Positions 23,380 to 34,663 of a DNA stretch of 64,000 nt are shown here, in pieces. Within the stretch, counting starts at the first letter, position 1, and every line of letters begins with the position of its first letter. This DNA comes from Prochilodus magdalenae (lineage: Eukaryota > Chordata > Actinopteri > Characiformes > Prochilodontidae), in the NCBI GenBank assembly GCA_024036415.1, contig JAMWET010004974.1, forward strand, positions 62,001 through 126,000, written 5' to 3'. The translations under genes were made by a program, and so were the position numbers. The notes beneath the pieces are model-generated. The model was given only the letters and a program-made list of their open reading frames with translations. It searched no databases and was not told the origin of the DNA.

Positions 23380-25787
23380 CTATAACACTGGTTTGAGCAC
23401 CGAGCGCAGTGAACGTCCTTCTTTAGTAAGCTCTCTTGTATAACACATGCAAGGCAGAGGAATGGCTTCCTCTCTGCGAGCCACTGTATTGAACTTGCAC
23501 GTCTTTAAGTGGTCGGCCATGCTGGAAATGTTGGCAAATTTCCACTCATTCACTGTTCCAAAGGCTGTGCTGAACTTCCAGACCTAAGAGCCAAACACAA
23601 GACACATCAGCTCATTAGCGCTTTAGCGCTTTGTAAAACACAATGTTCTGGGAACAACTGTGTTTGCAAATTTCACATTAATCAGGCTAATTTATGCCAC
23701 AAAAAATAACCTGCCTTGTCTTGAATTTGCCAGGAGGAGGATCCATCAGCACGTCTCGTTTTCCCCCAGAGCAGGACGACCATACCACGTGACTGTAGCA
23801 GACTAGCACAAACATCCCTCATGGTACGAGACACTCGAGACAGCTGGCAGAGACTGAAGCCGTCCAGAAAGCTTGCAACGTGCTGGAGCAGCTCAAAGGG
23901 TAAGCTGCTGAGGTGGTCACAGTGGGAGCCATATTGACAAGTGTTTCGAGAGAGAGGCTCGCCTGGACGTGCAGCTAAACCAGACTGCACACCAAACGAG
24001 CCCAGGTATCGGTCATGGATGATTTTAGAGCCCTGCACAGAGGGGCAGAACCTTCTCTGGGAGTAGGTGCAGCCATAGAATGCCAAAGGGCACCTCTGTT
24101 CCATCCAGCCATTAAGGCCTGCGTGGATGTCTCCATGAACGTTCTTAAAATGGGAGGAGAACTCATCCCTGCGAAACAGCTGCCCACACACAAATGTGAA
24201 CATGGAGCGCTGCTTGGTCTGGTACCGAGCCACACACTCCAGAACTAGGTCCAGTCTGAGGGTGTGAAAGGGGCTGGGGTTGGACAGCTGTGGACTGGCG
24301 TGATCACATGCAGACGCTGAGGCGATATCACCTACCATAGTGCTGGTGGCTAGAATAGCAGAGGGAAAGGAAAATGTCTGTGTGCCAAAGTCAATTCGAT
24401 AACCATCTACAAAACGGCTGTCCGAAATGCCTCTGCCCCCCGGTGAGTCTCCAAGGCAGAAGAGCAAAGCAGCAGTGATGAGGTCAATACCATGAAGTCC
24501 TATTGGATCATCTGCAACCTCCAAGTCAGATGTATCCACTGCCTTATCTTCCATCTTAGCCCGTAGCAAATAAGGATTGGAGAAAATAGTTCGCCGCCCA
24601 TTAAATGTGAACACACTCATACCTCTAAGCACCTGAAGATTCTGCAACTTGCGCTCCAGCCAGCGGTCCTCGATTTCAACAGGAAGCTGTTGCAGAACAT
24701 TGTTTTGTACCAAATCAGGTAGGGGTATGGGGAGAGGTAGTGGTGGACGAGCCATTTCTGGCTCTTCTGCTACAACTGGCATGGAATGATAAGGCACCTC
24801 CAGCCTCTCGTCTGAGGAACCATTAATCCTCATCTCAGCTCTCTCCACACGCATTTCAAGATCACCATTTTTGTGGTCCTCCACATCTCTAAACCCATTA
24901 CATAGCGGCAGTGCATCAAGTTCCACGTTGCCAATAAATTCCTCCTCTTCGTCAGAACATGCATCATATCCATTTTCCTTCATCCACTCTTCTTCATAAG
25001 CTGCAGGAAAAGCACAGGCTACTCCCCCTACAGCTCCCAGCTCACACTCAGAGTCTGCGTCGCTGTCCTTCATTGCTACATTCTTACATTCCTCTGAATA
25101 ATGATCCCCGTTCAGATGACTGTGACAAGCTCCATTGCTATCAGCTTTCGCACCGCTGAGGTTTTCCATGATCAAGTCGATACCTTTGTTTGCACTGCTT
25201 AGAATGTCCAAAGCAGCTGCCAAATTTCTGCTTGTCTCCACAGAAGCCTTATAAAGTTCACTGTATGACTCCCCGTCCATTTCAATAAGCCCATTTGTTA
25301 GTTCTACTTCCTGGATACTTGAGTTCATCTTTTCATTCTCCTCATTGTTCTCATCCACTGTTTTGGTCACAGTGGTCGTTACTTTGAGAGACTCGAGAAG
25401 CATACGCTGATCTTGTAAAGCCAATGCCATATCTAGCTGTTCTACATCATAGACCTCCTTACTTAAGTTCTCGTAGGACTTGCGGTCTGCGTAGCTGACA
25501 GGCCATCGATTCCATTCCATTGTGCAGCACACAACACTGGCTGGGCATATGCCCAGGTGCTGTGCCATTTTGATTCTGGCAATCAAAAAGGGGCATCCGA
25601 AACCACTATTTAGGCAAGGCACTCTTTCATATGGGCACAGTAAACGGTGTTCATCCACTTTACATGAGTGGAAAACTGCCCCACATACAAGTGGGCAGCC
25701 CATGAGGTCACAAGAAATGCCATTCTCTGGCCTTACCATGCACCTTCTGTTCACACAGTCCTGGCAATGCACATGTAGCTCCTCCAT
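23380..25787 (-). CDS. fbxo30: F-box only protein 30
   Basis: FBXO30 is a substrate receptor of SCF ubiquitin ligases. The coding sequence is 25787-23715 (691 codons) plus 23583-23380, giving 758 residues against about 745 in human. The N-terminus has the Cys/His-rich TRAF-type zinc-finger region (CVNRRCMVRPENGISCDLMG, then CPLVCGAVFHSCK, to about residue 90). The middle is acidic and divergent. From about residue 410 conservation returns (KAVDTSDLEVADDP, GIDLITAALLFCLGDSPGGR). The F-box lies near residues 624-660 (LSSLPFELLQHVASFLDGF). The last exon (KVWKFSTAF ... EAIPLPCMC ... SVLKPVL) completes the conserved end. The start is the first ATG, in exon 2; splice acceptor at 25845-25846, with a non-coding first exon near 27197. 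The intron 23714-23584 starts with GC. Teleosts often have two fbxo30 copies; which one this is cannot be told. Confidence 0.95.
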
Positions 25788-25844
25788 TACAAATATTAAC
25801 TTTAGCGTGATCTTATTTCAGCAGGGCTATGCCACAGGACCTTT

Positions 25845-27196
25845 CTGCAAAATAAGGAGAGAGCAGAAACAGTAAAGACAAACATCCCATCTCGTCCTGA
25901 AAAGATGCAGCCATTAACCTAAGTTTCTTATTTGGGTTTGACCTATAAGAGTCCTGACAGAGTTGCAGGTTCACAGCATGCTTACTGAATGTTCATGCTG
26001 TTGTATGTCATTTCCCAACACCTCTAAAGTTGCATAGTCATGCTGCTGCTTCTTCTACTACAAGTGGAAGGTCAAGTGGAAACATGACCTTTCATTTCTG
26101 CACAATCTGTTACTGAAAAGCAATTACAGCTTTCAAGGAAAAACTAAAACTTCTCCACACATACACATACAGTACAAATGACTCAAATCTACGACACATT
26201 CTGGATGAGTAGATGAACATAAATTGCGGTATTAACGAACAATAAATACTGGATGTTTTTTGTTTGTTTGTCCTTGTGCTTTATTCCGAATGGCCAAAGA
26301 CCATGATTTCACAAATGTTCAGCGCCTACATTAAGCCGGCTTTGTAATAGCTAGCTATGTCTGGATGTCAGCAGACTACACGTGATTGCACCGGGCGGCA
26401 TAAACATTGCGAAACTCATAGCAGATGAAAACACACCTTGTTAGGCTGTCCTGATTTCGAAAGCATTTTATACCCGGCTAATGTCAACTTAGTGACATTT
26501 CATAACATAACGTTAAGTTCCACGAAGTCGAACATGTTGGCTGTGCCCGAAGGCTAAACGCTGAAAGACCGTGATTTAACACGTTGCTTGGCTAAATTCA
26601 CATTACTGTCATCATGCGAGCTAAATCTGACTAAGCGATTTCGGCACCTAGCTTGTTAGCTAGCTAACTGTTGCCTTTGCAGCGGTTTGTTCTCCAGGAC
26701 AGTTAAACCCAAACATTTAACAACTTACAGAGCCAAATATCTGCCTCATTACCGGAGCCAGTAACGTAACACAAAAATCTAACGAGTCGAAACACATCTC
26801 TTGCTAATATTAGCTTTATATCGTAACTAACGCTTACATTAGCTAACAAAGCTAACAAAGAGAGGGCAGACCTAACTTTAGCACAAAGTCTGTTCGCACG
26901 AACCGGTTTGTTATGGCAGCCAGTAAGAAAGCTAGGTGGCTAAGCTAACTGAAAGGAGTTACCCCACTTAGCTAATTTAATTAATACTAACCCTCTATAT
27001 TATGCGGCTACTTTTAATGCTACGGACACTGTAAATGCCTGGACACTCATCGACCAAACTACTAACGTCCGGGCATATATACATATATTTGGCGTGTCTA
27101 GGAGAAGATGCGGCTACCGAGTTAGCCAGGCAGGCTAGCGAACTGCTGTTAGCTGGGTTAGCTAGTTAAGTTAACAAGAAAGTTAACCTCACTTAC
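25845..27196 (-). other. fbxo30: FBXO30 intron 1
   Basis: The acceptor TTTTGCAG ends at 25845 and a strong donor, GTAAGT on the minus strand, lies at 27196-27191. The interval contains no coding exon. Its promoter-proximal half is unusually rich in TTAGC/GCTAAC words. Confidence 0.65.
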
Positions 27197-27420
27197 CGTG
27201 ACAGTCTGGCAGAGGTGCTTTGACGGTGGCTCTATTGTTATTCACAGACTTCCATAAATAAGTGAGAATTACTCAGCAATGTTAAGACGTTAGCCACTTC
27301 ACCACCTAATGCGGTCTGCCTGCTGCTTGTGTTTATTTACGTTGTCTGACTGTGTAATCACACGCTGTTTCAACAGGCCAGCATATGCATCGCATGGGCG
27401 GAGATTTGACGTGTTTAGAC
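27197..27420 (-). promoter_or_regulatory. fbxo30: FBXO30 first exon and promoter region (inferred)
   Basis: A non-coding exon is inferred from the donor at 27196 (exon end CACG then GTAAGT). The start site is not visible as a TATA box. Sequence upstream has more CpG than the surrounding introns. Boundaries are approximate. Confidence 0.5.
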
Positions 27421-28440
27421 CAAACAGACCAAACCCACGATCAAGATCTTCGTCTGGTCCTCAACTAATACACCTGCTATAGAGCATCAGCAGTCTTTCG
27501 CAAGCATTAGACTAAACCGCAGAACAAGCTTGTGTTTAAAACACCAGTATACCAGACCTAATCCTCTACTACAGTAACTAGCGGTTCACTGAACGTGTAT
27601 AATCAGCTATCGCGATAGGGAAATCGAATTCCACCGATTTTTCAAAATTGCAACATATTTCAATCCTTATGTTGTAAAAAAGTCACTGAGGGTGGTTTGA
27701 TGTGGAATACTTTATATAATAAAAATAAAAAAGAGCTTGTAAGCTTGCCAGACCAATTAGATCCAAATAAACTCCAGGGGTCAAGCCCCAACAAAAATGG
27801 ATATTCTGGTCTTCTTGGTCACAAAAACACAAGCCTTGATTTATAGAAGAAGAAAAAAATTTAAATCCTAGTTTAAAAAAAAAGTTTAAAAAAGGAGTTT
27901 TCCCAAAAAGCCCTACTTCCTAGAAAGCAAACAACTCTGACCCGATGCTGGCTTACCTACACAAGTATTGGTTGACTACCTGTTAGACGGTAGCCATGCA
28001 GGCCAGAATGAGCCAGATGCCAGACAGCTTGATATGGTTTTTCCTTGAGTCTATAACTGTGAAATAAAAAAGACATGAGTGGAATTCCCCTTTAAAGGTA
28101 CTGGGTCATAAACCTGTATTGTAACCTTTACTGCATAACCCCACTGTGGGCTGTCAAAAGTCCAGTACATCAACAAATAGACTGCAGACAAGAAAAGAGG
28201 GATAGTTCCTTTATTTTTAAAACAGTATTTTCTTTTTTCCTAACCATGTGTTTTACAATTCAAAACCAAGGTAATAAAAAAACACAGAATTATCAAAATA
28301 ACATTGTACACATTTAAAACCTAAATTCAATCCCTAGTTCTATAAAGCAACACACTATCAGATGTGTTCTGTACAGAATATATATTTCATGTTGTCTGTG
28401 TATACATTTATGTATGTATATGAGAGATGTGTCTTTCAGC
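27421..28440. other. Intergenic spacer and ZP-gene 3' end
   Basis: No coding exon is seen from 27421 to the stop of the ZP gene. TTTATT at 28210-28215 reads AATAAA on the minus strand and is a plausible poly(A) signal for the ZP gene. Confidence 0.45.
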
Positions 28441-31400
28441 TTAGGTGGCCACCTCTGAAATGTGGTGGATGTTGGACAAGGTGAGCTGGGCCTCTTGGGT
28501 GGGATAGGACCGTCTGCTGTTGAGCCACAGCCTTCCAAACACACCAGTGATGAGCAACAGAACCACCAGCAGACCACCCAGCACAAAGGTTTCGATGGGG
28601 GGCATACCTGAATCTGGAATAGAGGTGTGCATAGAGGGACAGAGTATTTCACATAGGAGGTGGAGGAGGAAAAAAGACAAAACAGGTTAGTTGAATCATA
28701 TGTGCTCATACACGATACGGCTGAACCATTTGTTATATACAGGAGAGCAGATAAAACTTACTAAGGCTAGTATGGTTAGAGTTTGGTGAGCGTCTTCTTA
28801 TTGGTCCATAAGACACGGTGTGGGACAGTGTAACGTCTCTGCGCGTCCGTCCTGATGTGTCCTCACTCGAGCAGTTCTGGAAGTTTTTGAAGGTGGTAAT
28901 GAATGGGCAAATGATGGAAAATCAGAAAATCAGTCTCATGCATTATGCATCTTAACTACAATAATACAAAATGGTATATAAATAACTTCAGTTAGACTGA
29001 TATAGTGACCTCCTATATGATTCTAAAGGGGTGCAGTGTAATATGTAGGGTTTGTTTTAATCACTGAGCTACTACATTATGCATTTTAGAAACTGTGGCT
29101 ATCAAAGTATCAAAATTCAGTACCGTTTTATAGTACTGAACAAACTGACTGAGTACTACAGACTGAAACATTTAATTTCATTCAAGGCCAAATTACTGTA
29201 CCTAGTAACTAGCCTCATAAAAAAATGATTGTTCCAAAATATTTTAATTTGCTGATTGGTTGTTTATGTAACATTCTGCATGAAAGTAATTAAGGGGAAT
29301 TTCACAATTTTATTATTTAATCCTTGCAATGTAAACAGAGTAATTCAGAGTGGTATGTGAAATGTTTCAGTGTACAGGAACTTTGTTTACATCGCAACCA
29401 TTTAATTAAGCAGAATTAGTGCAAAATGTTATTGGTTTAGGTATTTTGCTAAATTCCTAGCCCTATTTATGATGATGAAGCAGATGTAGAGGAAGAGGAG
29501 TCTTACAGGCTGACAAACTCCTGCAGTGCTGTGACAGATCTGGACATTGCAGTGGAGAAAAACATCTGTGTAGGAGCTGCCCACAAACTTAAACATTTGG
29601 ATACGGAACAGAGCCTCTGGACCTCTTCCGTTCTTCATCACAGCCAGCGTCTGGTCGTTTTCCAGCACTGGACAACTAATGAGAGGCAAAACATATTAAT
29701 TATGCACATAAAAATGTTTTTTATAAACTCCTGTGCAATGGTTTTAGGCACCTGAGGAAATTAGAACAGCTGTTTATTAGGTAGTAAGTGTTTATTTGCT
29801 CACAACAATACTAATATTCCATTTCCAGTCTGGTATTTGTAGCTCTGATACCTGGTTACCTAATCAGTGCCTTATTATTTTTGCTATCATTATTGTGCTG
29901 ATGATTTGATCAAGCAAATGTATGGGGGCATCAAAAAGACAAATGTTGTTTCCTAAACTAGCTTATATGATATCAACCTCTTTTTTGTTACTTGTTATGA
30001 TATTTATGCTAATTTGTATTTGGCGTAATGATATATAATATTTTTAACAAGCAAAATTTCACTTATTGTCAAGATAAATGGTTTTTAATAATGACTTTTG
30101 ATGTCTAAGATCTCTGGACATTATTTTATCAATTTGGGAAAAAAAGAATTAAAGACTAATTCATGGTTGAAGAATGAAGAATTTTAGCTTAATGATGCTG
30201 ATGTGAAAATAATGAAATAGGTATTAAAAGAGTTTAATGAAAGAGGTATGTCTTCTTGGTACCCAGCAATGACAGCACATTTCAAAAGCTATGCTGTTGT
30301 TGAAAGAAGAGAAATACGTCCGTGTTGTCATGGGTGAGCACAGCTGTCGTGGTGAAATGCATACTGCCTGAGAGTGGAGGTCACATGAACACGGGTTGTA
30401 TAAGCCGTTTTGTCAGCAGCTCTCTTAGCGACTGTGCAGTGTGTGAGTATTCTGTAAACATTCTGATACCATAGAAGAAGAAGAATTAATAGTGCGCTAC
30501 GGTTCTGAATTTAATAATGGAAGAAGGGCACAAATGCTTTGGGTACCGTCACCAGCTGGTATGCCACATTTTAAAATGCATTTACATTAATGAATACCAC
30601 AGGCTGAATGAACACAAACTGAATATGAATGCGCACAAACCTGTCCTTGATGAAAGTGTACTGAATGTTGCTGTATGGGTCATTGTTCGGGGTGGCCCAG
30701 CACCTCTCCACTCGTAGCATGAGATTAGCTGGTATCTGCACAGACAGAGTCCAGACATGGTAGTCAGTGACCAGCAGATATACACAAAGGAGCGAGTTAT
30801 TGAGCAAACAGTGTTCCAGGCAGTCAGCAGATGTACAAGGAGAGTGAGAGTAAACAAGAGTGTGTGCCAGAGGTCTGATAAAGCGCAGATGGAATCACAG
30901 ATTTACCCTGAGATCATGTGAGACTGTGACTTAATTAATCTTATCTACAAGGAACATAACTTTGTTTTGAATTATGAATGTATTTAGCAATCTGTGACTT
31001 TAGTTAGATTCTGTAAATAAAACTTGAAAATATGAAGCCTTGTTCTTTAGCTCTCCACATGAGCAAAGATTGTTTATGAAGTTCATAGTTTGAGGCAGAT
31101 ATTAATAGAGGCCTCTATTAAACAGGCTTGAAGTAGATATGACTCCCTATGACCTTCACAAGCAGTGTTTTGAAACTTACAGAACAATGCCCCTATGATT
31201 CTCACGATAGCTAACAGGGCCCATATCATGGAAAAACGATTTGTTCTTGCCTCTGAAGTCATGCATCATTTTGTAGTCAGTGTTATGCACATATTAGGAA
31301 CTATTATTAATATTTTATTAGGAAGCAGATTTCTCTATGGGAGGAATGAAAAGTGTTTACATAAATCACTGCTGTTGCAGCCTGTGGTTAACAATATGGT

Positions 31401-34400
31401 CCCAACCAGATACGTATGTCTGTACAGACATTTTCCCTTCAGAATGTGAATGGGTGCCCAGAATTACAATGTTTATCACATTTTGAGAAATGTATTGGTT
31501 TATTGGGTGTAATTTTGTAATTTCCCAGTCTTCTGATATCAGTTTGCAGCAGTGTTAGCAAAATTCATATTTCAACAAACTTGAGATTAAGAGGATCCAG
31601 TGACATCTAGGTAAAAAACAATCTGCATGGGAAAACAACAACGTAACAGTATGCATCAATACAAAAACAGAAATATTGCTTAACTGAGTCATGCTGTGTT
31701 AAAAGTGTTTCAGCAATTGTCTGCTTTTTGAATCAGGCACAATACAGGGCAGCAAATCAGAACACAGGCCATTTATATATATTGGTTTTAAATGGCCCGT
31801 CACAAAAACAGCCTGGGCATAAAGTGAGGTTGAAAAGTGGTCATGTGAACAAATTGGTCCGTAATAGCTAACTATTTAGATCATGCCACCTGTTCTGCTT
31901 TGTACAAACCATGTAAACTTTTACGTAGATGTTGTCTTCAAGTGTCAGAGAGGGAACAGTGGTCCATTTGTCCTCAAAGTCCTCATCTTTGTAGAGCAGC
32001 ATGGAGACTGAGAAATTTCCATCCTCTGTGTTCAGAGTGATCGTCCTGCAGGGCAGAGAATGTTAAAAGACATGGTGAAGGAGGCTCAAGGGCACACTCA
32101 ATGAATATTATAGCAGACACTTCAGATAAACCTCAGGGCGCACTTCAGTTACCATGGGTTACCTCTATTGTAGAACAGCAAAACAAATAATTAGTCTGAG
32201 GCTGAGCCCCATTTAAGCTTGGACAAATAGAGATAATTAAACCCATTATACACATTCTATTCACTCAGTGGGCTTCAAACTAAGAAGGCGGCTTATTTAC
32301 AAATTCATAATAAACTAGAAATCAAATGCATAGAAAAGTCTCACCTGACGTCCACACGGATCATGTTTTCTCCGTTAGGCTGCTGGACCATGTAGTTTAT
32401 GGGATAGCGACATCCAAATGTAATGTTGACAAAACTTCTTGTGATGACGTCTGTTTCATTATTGCGAATGGTGTTGGTAAACATGATGTAAGTTTTGTCA
32501 GATGCCTGAAGGAGTAATAAAAAGATGTCATTTCCTTTTTAAAATTGTGAATAACGCCAAACCAAACACTGTTGCTAATGCAGTGAATGGAAAAGGTTAA
32601 AAGACATTGCATGAAAGGAAATAGCTTTTTTGCTTTCTGCTCTCCACCCCATCCGGGGAAGCTTTATTGCATGTCAGTAAACTGTTCCTTCACCATAACG
32701 ACAAACCACCCAGGGCCAGTCTGTGTTTAAGAGAGTGGGGCCACCTCTAGAATGTTGTTATTTGTTTTAGGTCAAGGCTGAAAGTAGCCAGACTGGCCCT
32801 AATAGTATAGTACATCTGTAAACGTACAGAAAATAGCAATTTGTGCTACACCACGTTAAGATTTATTTAGCAGATTTCTTTGGACAGAAATTAGTGTATC
32901 CGAACAAAAGCAACTAAAGGAAACCCTTTGGAAAAAAATGCCTAATCCAAAGTAGTGCTACTTTCAACAAAGCAGTATGGAAAAAAAATCCTTCTAAGAC
33001 TACTAGAGGGGGCAGTAGGGATTTTCACCCCCCCAGAGCTGCGTTAACCTTTTGCTGGCTTTACAAGAAATGCCTCTGTGCATTCTGAGTGAGCCTCTCA
33101 ATGATACTCATGGTCTTAAGTACAGATTTATTCCCTGCCAGAGTGAAACTTGTCCTCTGTGCAGTGTTACGACTGTATGAGATAGGCTGCAGGGCTGAAT
33201 AAAAGAGAGACTACAAACTGTGACACTGAATTATGGTTAGCCTATTCACTACCGTTGAAAACACAGTCATCATTTCCATATAAATCAAGGTAATTTAAAG
33301 CAGCATGGCTACCGGCCCTCCCCTCCGAGCTCTGAAAGCACTTTAGCCATCCAATTTGGAGGGAAAGAAGCAGCACTTGCTTATTCTCTCTCTGCCTCTC
33401 CTGCTCTGCATATTATAAAACAATTATCCTGAGGCAAACAATACCCCCAAAATTAGTGTTGGTCATGCGCATAATCATCAACCAGTACGACTGCATTTCA
33501 TTTTAGTTTGGTTTCTGCAAAAGTATTGTTCATTTCCCTGAATTAGGGTATTTGTCACAGAATTTCCAGAGGGGTTTTATGAAATGAATAGAAAATGTAT
33601 TTAATGTTCTGTTTTAACCAACAAAGACACAATATTATAACCAAATAAATGTACAAATGTGAGGAAAGGAAACAACCAGTCTGTAGCACTCTTACAGATT
33701 TCTTTCTTCAGGAATAATATAATAAGTTTTAGTAATATGATGAGCATTCTGTATAATATGACGCTTACCGTGATGGTGCCACAGTCTGTAAGATTGGTCT
33801 TGATACTGAAGACATAGTCATCCCCAATCTCAACACCACGACACTCTGGGTCATTTAAGTGCAAATCCCAAATCTGAATAGAGAAGTACAGAAGATTCGT
33901 GTTTTAAATCACACACCAATTAGGGAATAATTAAATAATGACTGAATATGTATTAACATCACAAACATAACTTATTTGCTAATTAGCTTTTTTAGTGTAG
34001 TGTGAACATACATAAACAGGAGGTTCCTTGCTGAGGAAGAAAACACTCGGAATGATAACTTGCATCTGGTCATTGGTACAGATAACAGTTTCATTGAGCT
34101 CTGTGGGAAAAGAGAACAATATAACACGTATGATGATAACCATAGTGTCAGACGAAAGCTTTTAGTTATATAGATGTTAGGATGTATCACCTATCACTAC
34201 TATATACCTACGTATCTACAGTATTGGCTTCCATTCAGTACAGCAGGACATATCATCACTCAGATTTCCCTGCTGATCCCAGATTTCCCTGCTATGTTAC
34301 TCATTTTGCATTTTACTGATCAGTAGCTATGCGTTTATTAGACAGTAACTCTGTTCCATATAGTGCTACACATCCTCGTTATTATAAACTAAAAGGGAAA

Positions 34401-34663
34401 CTTATTTTGCAATATTTATGCAAAATTATAAAAAGAAATAATAACAAAAGTAAGTATTCTTAATAGAGAACCCTCAGGGATTATCTGTGACCACTCCTTA
34501 CACTTTGATAAAATTACAAATAAATTAGAGACTACTAGCCTACTAGATGATTCAGGTTTAGCTGGCAGAAAACAGACTCACCATCCTCCTCCAGATATAC
34601 AGCTGAGGTAACTGTCCATAATGCGAGCAGACACCATGTCAGTGCCAATGGGACAGGTGGCAT
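28441..34663 (-). CDS. Membrane-anchored zona pellucida (ZP) domain glycoprotein
   Basis: Nine exons join in frame into 369 residues: 34663-34582, 34100-34012, 33873-33769, 32505-32345, 32045-31925, 30735-30641, 29675-29507, 28876-28762, 28613-28441. The start is the ATG giving a clean signal peptide (PLALTWCLLALWTVTSA); an in-frame upstream ATG at 34741 would bury it. A single ZP module follows at once: ZP-N from CTNDQMQVIIP to FGCRYPINYMV, ZP-C with CWATPNNDPYS and FVGSSYTDVFLHCNVQIC, ten cysteines in all. After it come a furin-type site RTRR, then a transmembrane segment (FVLGGLLVVLLLITGVFG) and a short tail. About seven N-glycosylation sequons are present. ZP modules polymerise into extracellular matrices after furin cleavage. 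The architecture recalls ZPLD1-like and egg-coat proteins, but I cannot name the orthologue. No such gene lies here in human. Confidence 0.9.
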
